From the NCBI RefSeq assembly GCF_004216905.1, contig NZ_SGXJ01000003.1, positions 434,001-498,000 of the forward strand: 64,000 nucleotides of DNA, given 5' to 3'. This DNA is from Kribbella sp. VKM Ac-2569 (lineage in GTDB: Bacteria > Actinomycetota > Actinomycetes > Propionibacteriales > Kribbellaceae). The notes beneath the pieces were generated by a model that worked only from the letters and a program-made list of their open reading frames with translations, was not told the DNA's origin and did not search any database. Below are positions 37,491 through 46,725 of this stretch, one piece after another. The position numbers and the translations under genes are program-made. Position 1 is the stretch's first letter. Each line of letters opens with the position of its first letter.

Positions 37491-39056
37491 TCAATCGTCC
37501 TCGCCGAAGGTCAGGCGGTCGCGGGTGGGTTGGGTTCCGCGGATGCGGGCGACGATGCGCGGCAGGTACGGGACGAAGAGTGCGAGCACCGTCAGCACGA
37601 TGATCACCGCGCTCAGCGGGCGGGTGACGAACACGCTCGCGTCGCCGTTCGAGATCACCAGCGACCGGCGGAATTGCTCCTCCATCGTCGGCCCGAGGAT
37701 CACGCCGAGGATCACCGGCGCGATCGGGAAGTCGAGCTTCCGCATGAAGAACCCGACCACGCCGATCACGAGCGCCATCAGCACCTCGTAGCCGGAGCCG
37801 GACAGCGAGTACACCCCGAGGCACGCGAAGACCAGAATCCCGGCATACAGCAACGGCCGGGGGACTTTGAGGACTTGGACCCAGATCTGGATCAGCGGCA
37901 GGTTCATGATCAGCAGGATCAGGTTGCCGATGTACAGCGACGCGATCAGCGTCCAGACCAGCGTGCTCTGGTCCTCGAACAGCTGCGGCCCCGGCTGCAC
38001 ATTGAAGATCTGGAACGCCGCAAGCATCACCGCGGCCGTCGCCGACGTGGGCAGACCGAGTGTCAGCAGCGGTACGAGCACACCCGAGAAGGACGCATTG
38101 TTCGCCGCCTCCGGTCCCGCCACGCCCTCGATCGCACCGTCGCCGAACTCATCGCGACCCTTCTTGCGCGCCTGCCGCCGCTCGATCGAGTACGACAGGA
38201 ACGTCGGTACTTCGGCGCCGCCGGACGGGATCGCCCCGAACGGGAACCCGAGCGCGGTGCCCCGCAGCCACGGCTTCCACGACCGGCCCCAATCCGACTT
38301 GGTGAGGTACCCGGTCCGCAGCCGGCGGCCCTTTTCCAGTACGGCGGGACGCTCCGGAGTGGACCGTAGCTTCGAGGCCACGTGCAACGTCTCGCCGATC
38401 GCGAACAACCCGACGATGACGATCACCACGTCGATCCCGTCCAGCAGCCGCAGCGTGCCGAACGTGTACCGCGGCGCGCCGGACAGGCTGTCGAGACCGA
38501 TCAGCCCGATGAACAACCCGACCACCAGCGACAGCAGCCCGCGCACCAGCGAGTGCCCGACGATCGCGGTCACCGCGACCATCGCGAGCAGTGTGATCGC
38601 GAAGTAGTCGGTCGCCTGGAAGTGGCTCGCCAGGCTCCCGATCGGCTTCGCGACGAACGTCAGCAGCACGGTCGAGATCGTCCCGGCCACGAACGACCCG
38701 ATGGCCGCCGTCGCCAGCGCCGCCCGGGCCCGGCCCTTCTGCGCCATCTTGTGGCCCTCGATCGCGGTCGCCACCGAGGCCGACTCGCCGGGGGTGTTGA
38801 TCAGGATCGACGTGGTCGAACCGCCGTACATCGCGCCGTAGTAGATGCCGGCGAACATGATGAAGGCGCCGATCGGGTCGGAGAAGTTGAACGTGATCGG
38901 CAGCAGCAGCGCGATCGTCAGCGCCGGGCCGATCCCGGGCAGGATGCCGACGAGCATGCCCAGGGTCACGCCGAGGATCGCCCACAGCAGGTTCATCGGG
39001 TCGAGCACGGTGCCGAAGCCGTGCAGGAGGTCACCGAAAACACTCAAGCCGATCAC
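37491..39056 (-). CDS. tctA: Tripartite tricarboxylate transporter, large permease TctA
   Basis: A membrane protein of 521 residues with about 11-12 helices. The conserved TctA loops are visible: [20 protein letters not shown] and [19 protein letters not shown], plus [20 protein letters not shown]. It is the main translocation unit of the TTT family for citrate and related carboxylates. The start overlaps the tctB stop by four bases. Confidence 0.95.
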   Translation of the reverse strand: MIGLSVFGDLLHGFGTVLDPMNLLWAILGVTLGMLVGILPGIGPALTIALLLPITFNFSDPIGAFIMFAGIYYGAMYGGSTTSILINTPGESASVATAIEGHKMAQKGRARAALATAAIGSFVAGTISTVLLTFVAKPIGSLASHFQATDYFAITLLAMVAVTAIVGHSLVRGLLSLVVGLFIGLIGLDSLSGAPRYTFGTLRLLDGIDVVIVIVGLFAIGETLHVASKLRSTPERPAVLEKGRRLRTGYLTKSDWGRSWKPWLRGTALGFPFGAIPSGGAEVPTFLSYSIERRQARKKGRDEFGDGAIEGVAGPEAANNASFSGVLVPLLTLGLPTSATAAVMLAAFQIFNVQPGPQLFEDQSTLVWTLIASLYIGNLILLIMNLPLIQIWVQVLKVPRPLLYAGILVFACLGVYSLSGSGYEVLMALVIGVVGFFMRKLDFPIAPVILGVILGPTMEEQFRRSLVISNGDASVFVTRPLSAVIIVLTVLALFVPYLPRIVARIRGTQPTRDRLTFGEDD

Positions 39057-39577
39057 AGGCCCAGCACCCCTCCCGGCAACGAGATGTCGAGGAACTGCGT
39101 GAACGCGATATACACGACAACTGTGAGTACGACGGCCACCACGATGTCCCGTACCAGCTGCCGGCTGCCGAGCACCCGGGCCGCTGCGAAGAACAGCAAC
39201 GCGGTGGCGATCAGATACCCGAGTGGGACGACGAGCAGCGCGTAGAGAACGAGCAGTGCGGAAACCGCCACCGGCTCGAACCAGCTGCGATCGGTTGCGC
39301 GGGCCGTCTTGGGCGACCGGAGTCCTTCAAGCAGGTACGCAATCGACAGCACCAGCCAGGCCGACGTCACGAGCAGCGGAAAGAACCGCGGACCGGCTGG
39401 GTCGAAGCCCTTGGGGCTGCGGATGTCGAACACGCCCACCAGGAACGTCGCGCTCAACACGATCAGCACCAGTGCCGCAATGATCCGCACCAGCCGCGAA
39501 GCCTCGACCTCGACATCAGACGCCTTGACCGCTTCTTCGACTGCTTCCCCTGAGACTGCTTCCTCTGAGGTGCTCAC
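39053..39577 (-). CDS. tctB: Tripartite tricarboxylate transporter, small permease TctB
   Basis: A membrane protein of 174 residues with four helices and an acidic N-terminal tail (about 1-28). Size and position between tctC and tctA identify it as the small TTT subunit, which is poorly conserved in sequence. Both ends overlap neighbours by four bases, so the operon is translationally coupled. Confidence 0.9.
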   Translation of the reverse strand: MSTSEEAVSGEAVEEAVKASDVEVEASRLVRIIAALVLIVLSATFLVGVFDIRSPKGFDPAGPRFFPLLVTSAWLVLSIAYLLEGLRSPKTARATDRSWFEPVAVSALLVLYALLVVPLGYLIATALLFFAAARVLGSRQLVRDIVVAVVLTVVVYIAFTQFLDISLPGGVLGL

Positions 39578-40587
39578 AGGATCCCCAGCTCCTTCTCCAG
39601 GCCCTGGACGCGGGTGGTTTCCTCGGCGATGAACTTGGTGGCGTCGTCACCGGTCTTGAAGAAGTCGGTCCAGCCGTTCTTCTTGCGGATCTCGGCCCAT
39701 TCGGGCGACTGGTTCACCTTGGTCACGAAGTCGATCAGCCGTTGCCGGTCCGCGGCCGGTACGTCGGGCGGTGCGACGATCGCGCGCCAGTTCTGGACCT
39801 CCGCGTCGTACCCCTCGGACTTCATCGTCGGGAGCTGCTTGCCGTTCAGCGTGACCGGCTCGGTGCCGGAGGTGGCGAGGACGCGCATCTTGCCCGCGGT
39901 GATCTGCTCCTCGAACTCGCTCAGCCCGGAGATGCCGACCGTCACGTCGCCGGACAGGATCGCTGCGGTGGCCTCGCCGCCGCCGGAGTAACTGATGTAC
40001 TTCACCTTCGACGGGTCCGCGCCGGCCGCCTTCACCAACGTGCCCGCGGTGATGTGGTCGGTGCCGCCGATCGTGCCGCCGCCCCAGCTCACCTTCGACG
40101 GGTCGGCCTTGTACATCTCGACGAGGTCCTTGAGGGACTTCAGCGGCGAGTCCGACTTCACCACCAGCACCTCTTGTTCGGCGGTGAGCGTCGCGATCGG
40201 CGTGGTGTCCGAGACCGTGATCTCCGACTGGTTCAGGGTGAGGGCGCCGACCATCACCAGGCCGGTGATCATCAGGGTGTGCGGGTCCTTGCGGTTCTTC
40301 GTGACCAGCTTGGAGATGCCGACCGCGCCGCCGGCGCCGGTCACGTTCACCACGGAGACCGCTCTCTCACCGAGCAGCTTCTTCTCCTGGACCACGTGCT
40401 GGAACTGCCGTGCGGTCAGGTCCCAACCACCACCAGGCGCGGCCGGGACCATGATCTCGACGTTGCGGCTCGGGAAATCGCCGGCGACGCTGCCGCCGTC
40501 GAGGGTCTTCTCCAGGGCTGAGCAGCCGCTGGCTAACAAGCTGACCGTGAGACCCGCGGCGACCAGCACCGTGCGGGGTCGCGACAT
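39574..40587 (-). CDS. tctC: Tripartite tricarboxylate transporter substrate-binding lipoprotein TctC (Bug family)
   Basis: A protein of 337 residues with a lipoprotein signal peptide (lipobox LLASGC, acylated Cys22) and the Bug fold: FPSRNVEIMVPAAPGGGWDLTARQF, where the AAPGGG loop binds the carboxylate, and VSWGGGTIGGTDH. It captures the substrate outside the membrane and delivers it to TctAB. CTCAGGAGG precedes the start. First gene of the tctCBA-usp operon, divergent to an IclR regulator. Confidence 0.94.
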   Translation of the reverse strand: MSRPRTVLVAAGLTVSLLASGCSALEKTLDGGSVAGDFPSRNVEIMVPAAPGGGWDLTARQFQHVVQEKKLLGERAVSVVNVTGAGGAVGISKLVTKNRKDPHTLMITGLVMVGALTLNQSEITVSDTTPIATLTAEQEVLVVKSDSPLKSLKDLVEMYKADPSKVSWGGGTIGGTDHITAGTLVKAAGADPSKVKYISYSGGGEATAAILSGDVTVGISGLSEFEEQITAGKMRVLATSGTEPVTLNGKQLPTMKSEGYDAEVQNWRAIVAPPDVPAADRQRLIDFVTKVNQSPEWAEIRKKNGWTDFFKTGDDATKFIAEETTRVQGLEKELGIL

Positions 40588-40694
40588 GGAGCTACCTCCT
40601 GAGGGCGAGGGGGGTCACTGCGGGCGACCGTAGCAGCATTCCATCAGGAGGTACAGAGATTCCGTTGTGTGGCACGGCGGGTTATCGTCGGGCC
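40588..40694. promoter_or_regulatory. Divergent control region of tctC and the IclR gene
   Basis: A 107-base gap. ATTCC occurs at 40638-40642 and again at 40659-40663, a direct repeat 21 bases (two helical turns) apart. TATCGT (40683-40688) lies six bases before the IclR ATG and TACGGT lies on the minus strand toward tctC. The repeats are candidate IclR half-sites only. Confidence 0.35.
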
Positions 40695-41465
40695 ATGAGT
40701 GAAGGTGACGGAGTACGGAGTGTGCACCGGGCGCTGGACCTGCTCGAGCGGTTCGACGACGAGCATCCGACCTGGTCGCTGGCGGCGCTGACGGCGGCGA
40801 GCGGGCTGCCGAAGACGACGGTCCTCCGGCTCGTGACCACGCTCGAGCAGCGCGGTCTGGTCGCGGCGATCGGCCCGGGCAAGTACGCGATCGGTCCTGG
40901 TTTCCTGCGCTGGTCCCGGTTGAGCAGCGCGACGATGGAGATCCCGCCGGCGGTCCGTGCGGCGATGGGGAAGCTGTCGGCCGACACGGGCGAGACAGCG
41001 AACCTGTACATCCGCGTCGGCCGGACCCGGGTCTGTCTCGCGCAGGCGCCGGGCTCGCTGAGCGTCCGGCACATGGTGGTCGTCGGCTCGTCGATGCCGC
41101 TGTGGGGTGGATCCGCGTCGAAGGTACTACTCACGGATCCACCGGTGCTCGACGTCGATCCGTCGCTGATAGAGGAGCTCGCGCTGGAGGCGCCGCGGCA
41201 GCCAGGGTTCGCGAAGAAGCTGCGGGCCGCGGTCACGGACGCGGCGGCGCGCGGATTCGCGGTCAGCCACGGTGAGCGCGAGCTCGGCGCTTCGGGCGTC
41301 GCAGCTCCGGTACGGCGTACCGACGGGCGGGTCGTTGCGGCGATCGCGATCGGTGGGCCGACGACCCGGTTCAGCGACGACCGGTTGCCGCCGTACATCA
41401 CCGCCGTACGGCGCTGCGCGGAGACGATCATCCGGACCGGGTGGAGCGGTTTCAGTGGGTCCTGA
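40695..41465 (+). CDS. IclR family transcriptional regulator
   Basis: A protein of 256 residues with a winged helix (about 8-65: LAALTAASGLPKTTVLRLVTT) and the IclR effector-binding domain (ETANLYIRVGRTRVCLAQ, GFAVSHGERELGASGVAAPV). It probably senses the substrate or a CoA-pathway intermediate and controls both the downstream CoA-transferase/lyase genes and the divergent tct operon. Its last 11 bases overlap the start of the CoA-transferase gene. Confidence 0.92.
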   Translation: MSEGDGVRSVHRALDLLERFDDEHPTWSLAALTAASGLPKTTVLRLVTTLEQRGLVAAIGPGKYAIGPGFLRWSRLSSATMEIPPAVRAAMGKLSADTGETANLYIRVGRTRVCLAQAPGSLSVRHMVVVGSSMPLWGGSASKVLLTDPPVLDVDPSLIEELALEAPRQPGFAKKLRAAVTDAAARGFAVSHGERELGASGVAAPVRRTDGRVVAAIAIGGPTTRFSDDRLPPYITAVRRCAETIIRTGWSGFSGS

Positions 41466-42666
41466 CGCGGATCTGCTTGCCGGTGTGCGGGTGCTCGACC
41501 TGACGAACGTGCTCGCGGGGCCGTTCGCTGGCTACCAACTGGCCTTGATGGGGGCCGAGGTGATCAAGGTCGAGGTGCCCGGGTCGGGCGACCTCGCCCG
41601 GAATCTCGGCGGCGACCCGGACCTGTCCAAGGACGGGCTCGGCGTCTCGTTCCTCGCCCAGAACGCGGGGAAGCGCTCTCTCACGCTCAACCTGAAGAGC
41701 GCCGACGGTTGCGAGGTCTTCGAGCGGCTGGTCCGCGAGGCGGACGTGCTGCTGGAGAACTTCCGGCCGGGAGTGCTCGAACGGCTCGGCTTCCCGGTCG
41801 ACGTACTGCGGTCGCTGAATCCGGGACTGGTGTACTGCGCGGTCTCGGGGTTCGGCCAGACCGGGCCGATGCGCGGACGGCCGGCGTACGACCAGATCAT
41901 CCAGGGACTGTCCGGGATCATGAGCGTCACGGGAACGCCGGAGACCGCGCCGATCCGGACCGGTTTCCCGATCGCGGACACGCTCGGCGGGTACGCGGCG
42001 GCGTTCGCGATCTCGGCGGCGCTGGTGAAACGGGAACGGACCGGGGCCGGGAGTTTCCTCGACGTCTCGATGCTGGAGACCGCTGTTGCGGCGATGGGAT
42101 GGGTGGTCTCGGACTACCTGGTCGCCGGCCGGAAACCCGGTGCCATGGGCAACGAGAACGCGACCTCGGCGCCGTCCGGCACGTTCCGGACCGCGGACGG
42201 GGCGCTGAACATTGCGGCCAACAAGCAGGAGCAGTACGTCGAACTGTGCACGGCGTTGGGCCGCCCGGAGCTGATCACGGACGAGAGGTTCGAGTCACGG
42301 GAGGCCCGCAAGGTGCACCGCGCCGAGCTGAAGGATGAACTCGAGAAAACGCTCTCTCAGCGTTCCGCGGAGTACTGGGACGAGTTGCTCGCGGAGTCCG
42401 GCGTACCCGTCGCGCCGGTGCTGAACGTCGAGCAAACGCTCTCTCTGCCGCAGCTCGCCCAGCGCGAGCTCCTGCACACGGTGGAGATGCCCGACGGACG
42501 GGACCGCGAACTGCGCGTGCTCGGCAGCAGCGTGCACGTGGACGGCGGGCCGGTCGGACCGTCGACACGTCCACCGCGTCTGGGTGAGCACACCGACGAG
42601 ATCCTCGCCGAGCTCGGATACACCCCGGACGAGATCGCGGAACTACGAGCAAAGGGAGCTACATGA
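41455..42666 (+). CDS. CaiB/BaiF (class III) CoA-transferase
   Basis: A protein of 403 residues. Family motifs: VRVLDLTNVLAGPFAGYQLA at the start, GAEVIKVEVPGSGD for CoA binding, LLENFRPGVLERLG, and RGRPAYDQIIQGLSG holding the catalytic Asp146 that forms the acyl anhydride. Enzymes of this class move CoA between carboxylic acids. The GTG at 41455 is used because the protein then begins a few residues before the conserved LAGVRVLDL. It overlaps the IclR stop and is followed at a four-base overlap by the citryl-CoA lyase gene, which suggests citrate or a similar tricarboxylate as the acceptor. Confidence 0.92.
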   Translation: MGPDADLLAGVRVLDLTNVLAGPFAGYQLALMGAEVIKVEVPGSGDLARNLGGDPDLSKDGLGVSFLAQNAGKRSLTLNLKSADGCEVFERLVREADVLLENFRPGVLERLGFPVDVLRSLNPGLVYCAVSGFGQTGPMRGRPAYDQIIQGLSGIMSVTGTPETAPIRTGFPIADTLGGYAAAFAISAALVKRERTGAGSFLDVSMLETAVAAMGWVVSDYLVAGRKPGAMGNENATSAPSGTFRTADGALNIAANKQEQYVELCTALGRPELITDERFESREARKVHRAELKDELEKTLSQRSAEYWDELLAESGVPVAPVLNVEQTLSLPQLAQRELLHTVEMPDGRDRELRVLGSSVHVDGGPVGPSTRPPRLGEHTDEILAELGYTPDEIAELRAKGAT

Positions 42667-43448
42667 GCACCGAGGCCGCAGATTGGTGGGCAACGGGGAT
42701 CTCGGACATCGAGCCCGGCGTGATCCGGTTTCACGGTTACCCGATCGAGCAGCTGATCGGCGGCGTCACGTTTCCGCAGATGATCTGGCTGATGATCCGC
42801 GGTGAGCTGCCGACGCCGGGGGAGGCGCGGCTGCTCGAGCAGACTCTGGTAGCCGCGGTCGACCACGGCCCGCAGGCGCCCTCGATCGCCGCCGCCCGGA
42901 TGGCGGCCTCCTGCGGGCTGGCGCTCAACAACGCGATCGCCACCGGCGTGAACCTGCTCGGCGACGTTCACGGCGGCGCCGGACAGGAATGCCTTGAAGT
43001 CTTGTACGACCTGCGTCGCACGGTCGACGCCGGCATCGACCCGACGACCGCCGCGCAAGAGCTCGTTGCCTCGTACAAGGAACGCACGGCGTACGTCCCT
43101 GGCTTCGGCCACCGCTTCCACCCGCGCGACCCGCGGCGCGACCCGCTGATCGCCGCCGCCCAGCAAGCAGTTGCCGACGGCACCATCAGCGGGGAGCACC
43201 TGGAGATCGCGCTCTCCCTGGAATCCGTCCTCGCTCCGGTTCCGATGAACGTCGACGGTGCCACGGCGACCATCTACGCCGAGCTCGGCCTCCCCGCCGA
43301 ACTCGCCCGCGGCCTCTTCATCCTGTCCCGCTCCGTCGGCCTGCTCGCCCACGCCCACGAGCAGCAACAAGAACCGACACGCATCAAGGGCCCGCTCCCG
43401 AAGACAATCATCCCCACCTACACCGGCCACCCCCCGCGCTCACTCTGA
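42663..43448 (+). CDS. Citryl-CoA lyase-like protein of the citrate synthase superfamily
   Basis: A protein of 261 residues, shorter than citrate synthase and similar in size to stand-alone citryl-CoA lyases and the C-terminal part of ATP-citrate lyase. All three catalytic residues of the fold can be placed: His103 in LLGDVHGGAGQE, His150 in GFGHRFHPRDPR and Asp198 in MNVDGATATIY. It should cleave citryl-CoA to acetyl-CoA and oxaloacetate. Its ATG overlaps the CoA-transferase stop by four bases. The exact acyl-CoA (citryl, methylcitryl or related) is inferred from context. Confidence 0.85.
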   Translation: MSTEAADWWATGISDIEPGVIRFHGYPIEQLIGGVTFPQMIWLMIRGELPTPGEARLLEQTLVAAVDHGPQAPSIAAARMAASCGLALNNAIATGVNLLGDVHGGAGQECLEVLYDLRRTVDAGIDPTTAAQELVASYKERTAYVPGFGHRFHPRDPRRDPLIAAAQQAVADGTISGEHLEIALSLESVLAPVPMNVDGATATIYAELGLPAELARGLFILSRSVGLLAHAHEQQQEPTRIKGPLPKTIIPTYTGHPPRSL

Positions 43449-43453
43449 CCGGT

Positions 43454-43459
43454 TAGGGT
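43454..43459 (+). promoter_or_regulatory. -10 element of leaderless LLM gene
   Basis: TAGGGT six bases after the lyase stop and seven bases before the ATG at 43467. The LLM gene can therefore be transcribed apart from the citrate module. Confidence 0.5.
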
Positions 43460-43466
43460 CGACTGC

Positions 43467-44249
43467 ATGGTCGAACTCCAGGTGGTCCTCCCAGACGAGT
43501 CGGCATCGATGCCGCCCGAGCGACTGGTCGAGCTGGCCATCGCCGCGGAGGACTTGGGCTACGGCACGGCCTGGTTGCCCGACCACCTCCTCCCGCCGGG
43601 TGAGTTCGGCCCGACGTACGGCGGTGTGTACGAACCTCTCGTCACGATCGGGTACCTCGCGGCGCGCACGAGCCGGATCCGGTTCGGGACCTCGGTGCTC
43701 GTCCTGCCGATGCGCAGCCCGTACGTGGTCGCCAAGCAGGCGGCGACGCTGCACCGGTTGTCCGGCGAGCGCGTCGTACTGGGGATCGGCGCGGGGTGGG
43801 CGAAGGCTGAGTTCGCCGCCGTCGGTACCGTCTTCGAGGAGCGTGGCCGCCGTACGGACGAGTCGCTCGGGATCATCCGTGATCTCTTCGAGGGCCGGGA
43901 CCGCGGCGGGGTGTTCGAGCCCAAGCTCCGGGCGCCGCTCCCGATCATGATCGGCGGTACGACGGTGCCCGCGTTGCGCCGCGCCGCGCGGTACGGCGAC
44001 GAATGGCAGGGGCTCAACCTGGACGGCGCGGGGTTCGCGGAGGCCGTGTCGCGACTGAGGTCGTTCGGCGACCGGCCGGTGAAGGTCGGCACGCGGCTCG
44101 ACTGGTCGAGCGGCGATCCCGATCCGGTCGTCGCCACGGCTCACGAGCTCGTCGACGCCGGGGCGGAGACTGTGGCGGTGTCCTTCGGGGACGAGAGCAG
44201 TGCGTTGGACCGGATGACGAGGTTCCGGAAACTCTTCACGGCGGGCTGA
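43467..44249 (+). CDS. LLM class flavin/F420-dependent oxidoreductase
   Basis: A luciferase-like barrel protein of 260 residues: AAEDLGYGTAWLPDHLLP, TSRIRFGTSVLVLPMRSPYV, GERVVLGIGAGWAKAEF and PIMIGGTTVPALRRAARYGD. Shorter than most relatives but with a complete core. Substrate unknown. The last 14 bases overlap the 3' end of the convergent acyl-CoA ligase gene. Confidence 0.85.
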   Translation: MVELQVVLPDESASMPPERLVELAIAAEDLGYGTAWLPDHLLPPGEFGPTYGGVYEPLVTIGYLAARTSRIRFGTSVLVLPMRSPYVVAKQAATLHRLSGERVVLGIGAGWAKAEFAAVGTVFEERGRRTDESLGIIRDLFEGRDRGGVFEPKLRAPLPIMIGGTTVPALRRAARYGDEWQGLNLDGAGFAEAVSRLRSFGDRPVKVGTRLDWSSGDPDPVVATAHELVDAGAETVAVSFGDESSALDRMTRFRKLFTAG

Positions 44250-45840
44250 GTTTGCCGCGCAGGACCTTGCCGGTCGCGTTGCGCGGGAACTCGTCGAGGA
44301 CCACGATCTGGCGCGGCGTCTTGTAGCGCGCGAGGTTCGCCTTCACGTGCGTCAGCAGTTCGTCCTCGGTCGCCGGCGAGTGGAGTACGACGTACGCGAT
44401 CAGCCGCTGGCCGAACTCGTCGTCGGGGACTCCGGCAACGACCGCTTCGGCGACCGCGGGATGCGCGGCGAGGCACTGCTCGACCTCGACCGGGTACACG
44501 TTCTCGCCGCCGGACACGATCATGTCGTCCTCGCGGCCGTCGACGTACAAGCGCCCGGCCGCATCGACGTGACCGAGGTCGCCGGTGCTCATCCGCCCGT
44601 CGACGACGGTCTTGCTCGAACCGTCCGAGTACCCGCCGAACACCAGCCCGCCGCCCGCGAAGATCCGCCCGGTCGTGCCGGTCGGCACCGTGCGGTCCTG
44701 GTCGTCGAGGATCCGGATCGTGCTGCCGAGACAGGGGCGCCCGACCGTCCCGGGCGCGGCGAGCAGGTCGGCGGAGGTTGCGATCGTGGCGATGCCGACC
44801 TCGCTCGACCCGTACGCGTCGCACAGCACCGGCCCGAACCGTTCGATGAACCGCTCGGCCAGCGGCGCGCCGAGCTGGGACGCGCCCGAGATGACGGCCC
44901 GCAGCGAGCGCAGGTCGTACTCCGCGATGGCATTCGGACCGAGATCGAGCATTCGGCGCAGCATCACCGGTACGGCGACGATCGCGCCAGCGCGGGTCGC
45001 CTCGACGTCGGCGAGCAAGGTCGGGGCGTCGAACCGCGGTCGCAGGACAAGCGGCGAGCCGAGGAACAACGCGAGCATCGAGGTGAGCAGACCGAGCCCG
45101 TGGAACAGCGGCGGGCACACGACCATCGGCTCACCCGCCCGCAGCCCGAACCGGCTGAGCGCACTCCCGGTCAACCCCGCCAACCCGACCGCGGTCGGCA
45201 CCCGAGGCGCCGCCTTGGGAGTGCCGGTCGTCCCCGAGGTAAGGATCGTGATGTGCCCAGCCGTCGAAGGCGCAGGTGCCGACGGCGCCACACTCTCAGC
45301 AAGCTCAGCCAAATCAGAGACGACCGATGGAATGCCTGCCGGTGGGGCGAACTCGGAGTCATGGACCAGAAGATCCGGCCGGTGCCGTTCGAGAACGGCT
45401 TGCAGTTGCGGCGGTGCGAACTCGGTGTTCACGAACAGGACGTCCGCGCCGACCCGCGACGCCGCCAGTGTCGCCTCGAGGAATCCGCGGTGGTTGCGGC
45501 ACAGGACCGCCACCTTGCTCCCGGCAACGATCCCGTACTGCGCCTGCATCCCGGCCGCGATCCGCTCGCACCGCCGGTCCAGCTCGGCGTACGTGATCTC
45601 GTCGTTCCCGGAGATCACGGCTGCCCGCTCCGGGTACCGGATCGCCGCGATCACCCCGAGCGCCGCCATCGACTGACCCCAGGTCCGCAGCGCCCGCTCG
45701 ATCCGCACGAGCTGCGCCGGCCCGGCAGACCGCCACACCCCGGACTTGATCAGCGCGACCGACAACCCGCCAACCTCGGCCGCACTCTGCACCAGCCACT
45801 CCGGCGGACGCAGCGGCGGGATCGGGCGGATCGTCCTCAT
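44236..45840 (-). CDS. Class I adenylate-forming acyl-CoA ligase
   Basis: A protein of 534 residues. The P-loop TSGTTGTPKAAPR, the YGSSE motif, STGDLGHVDAAGRLYVDGR with the adenylate-binding Asp, GGENVYPVEVE, and the C-terminal catalytic Lys in ATGKVLRGKL are all present. It activates a fatty or aromatic acid with ATP and CoA. The N-terminal 60 residues are longer than in plain ligases. Last gene of a three-gene minus-strand operon, two bases after the SDR gene. Confidence 0.92.
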   Translation of the reverse strand: MRTIRPIPPLRPPEWLVQSAAEVGGLSVALIKSGVWRSAGPAQLVRIERALRTWGQSMAALGVIAAIRYPERAAVISGNDEITYAELDRRCERIAAGMQAQYGIVAGSKVAVLCRNHRGFLEATLAASRVGADVLFVNTEFAPPQLQAVLERHRPDLLVHDSEFAPPAGIPSVVSDLAELAESVAPSAPAPSTAGHITILTSGTTGTPKAAPRVPTAVGLAGLTGSALSRFGLRAGEPMVVCPPLFHGLGLLTSMLALFLGSPLVLRPRFDAPTLLADVEATRAGAIVAVPVMLRRMLDLGPNAIAEYDLRSLRAVISGASQLGAPLAERFIERFGPVLCDAYGSSEVGIATIATSADLLAAPGTVGRPCLGSTIRILDDQDRTVPTGTTGRIFAGGGLVFGGYSDGSSKTVVDGRMSTGDLGHVDAAGRLYVDGREDDMIVSGGENVYPVEVEQCLAAHPAVAEAVVAGVPDDEFGQRLIAYVVLHSPATEDELLTHVKANLARYKTPRQIVVLDEFPRNATGKVLRGKLSPP

Positions 45841-45842
45841 CG

Positions 45843-46715
45843 CTACTTCCCGCCTCCGGTACGCCGGAAGTACTGCTCGAGCAACCGATCCGTCGGCACC
45901 CGCAACAGATTGCCGAGGGCATCAGCCGGCCGGACGAACGGCGGCGTGATGTTGTGCGGGCGCTCCGCGACCGCCGTACACACCTGATCGGCCGCCTGCT
46001 CCGGCGTCAGCCCCGGCATCTTGTTGAGCAGCGGCGTCGGCTCACTCATCCGCGTGTGCACCAGGCCCATGTAGACAGTCGACGTCGTCACCCCGTCGCC
46101 GCGCACCTCCTGCGCCACGCACCGTAGCCACACGTCGAACGCGCTCTTCGACGCCAGGTACGCCGACCAGCGCGCCATCGGCGGCGTACGGACGCCGGCC
46201 GTCGACACGTTCACGATGTGGCCGGACCCGCGCTCGCGCATCGACGGCAGCAGCTCGAGCACGAGCTTGGCCGGCCCGAGGTAGTTCACCGCATTGGTCC
46301 GCTCGATGTCGTGGAACCCCTGGTACGTGTCCGCGATCGATCGCCGGATCGACTTACCCGCGTTGTTCACGAGTACGTCGACCCGCTCGTGCTCGGCCAG
46401 CACGGTCCGCACGAGCTCCTCGATCGCTGCCGGGTCGGCGAGGTTCGCCGGGTACACGTACGCCGTCCCGCCACGCGACCGGATGTCGTCCGCCACGAGC
46501 TGCAACTGGTCCGCTGTACGCGCCACGAGCAGCACCGTCGCCCCGGCAGCGGCCAGCCGCCGCGCGGTCGCCTCACCGATCCCGTACGACGAACCAGTCA
46601 CCAGAACCACCTTGCCCCGGACGGCAGCGGCCAGCCGTTCGTCCGAGATCCCGGTCCGCCCATTCGTCAACGCGACGAGCAACGGCCACCCCAGAGCACG
46701 CTTCCCAGTCACCAT
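45843..46715 (-). CDS. Short-chain dehydrogenase/reductase
   Basis: A protein of 290 residues with Rossmann motif TGSSYGIGEATARR, NNAG structural motif and the active-site Ser with YLASK (Tyr-x3-Lys). The N-terminal 35 residues before the Rossmann motif could be a membrane-contacting segment. Flanked by a hydrolase and an acyl-CoA ligase in one operon, so a lipid or ketone/alcohol substrate is plausible. Confidence 0.9.
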   Translation of the reverse strand: MVTGKRALGWPLLVALTNGRTGISDERLAAAVRGKVVLVTGSSYGIGEATARRLAAAGATVLLVARTADQLQLVADDIRSRGGTAYVYPANLADPAAIEELVRTVLAEHERVDVLVNNAGKSIRRSIADTYQGFHDIERTNAVNYLGPAKLVLELLPSMRERGSGHIVNVSTAGVRTPPMARWSAYLASKSAFDVWLRCVAQEVRGDGVTTSTVYMGLVHTRMSEPTPLLNKMPGLTPEQAADQVCTAVAERPHNITPPFVRPADALGNLLRVPTDRLLEQYFRRTGGGK

Positions 46716-46725
46716 GCGCCCGACA

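Noticed and set aside
42663-43448. Annotation as ordinary citrate synthase
   Set aside because: At 261 residues it is much shorter than citrate synthase and matches stand-alone citryl-CoA lyases; the CoA-transferase partner supports this.
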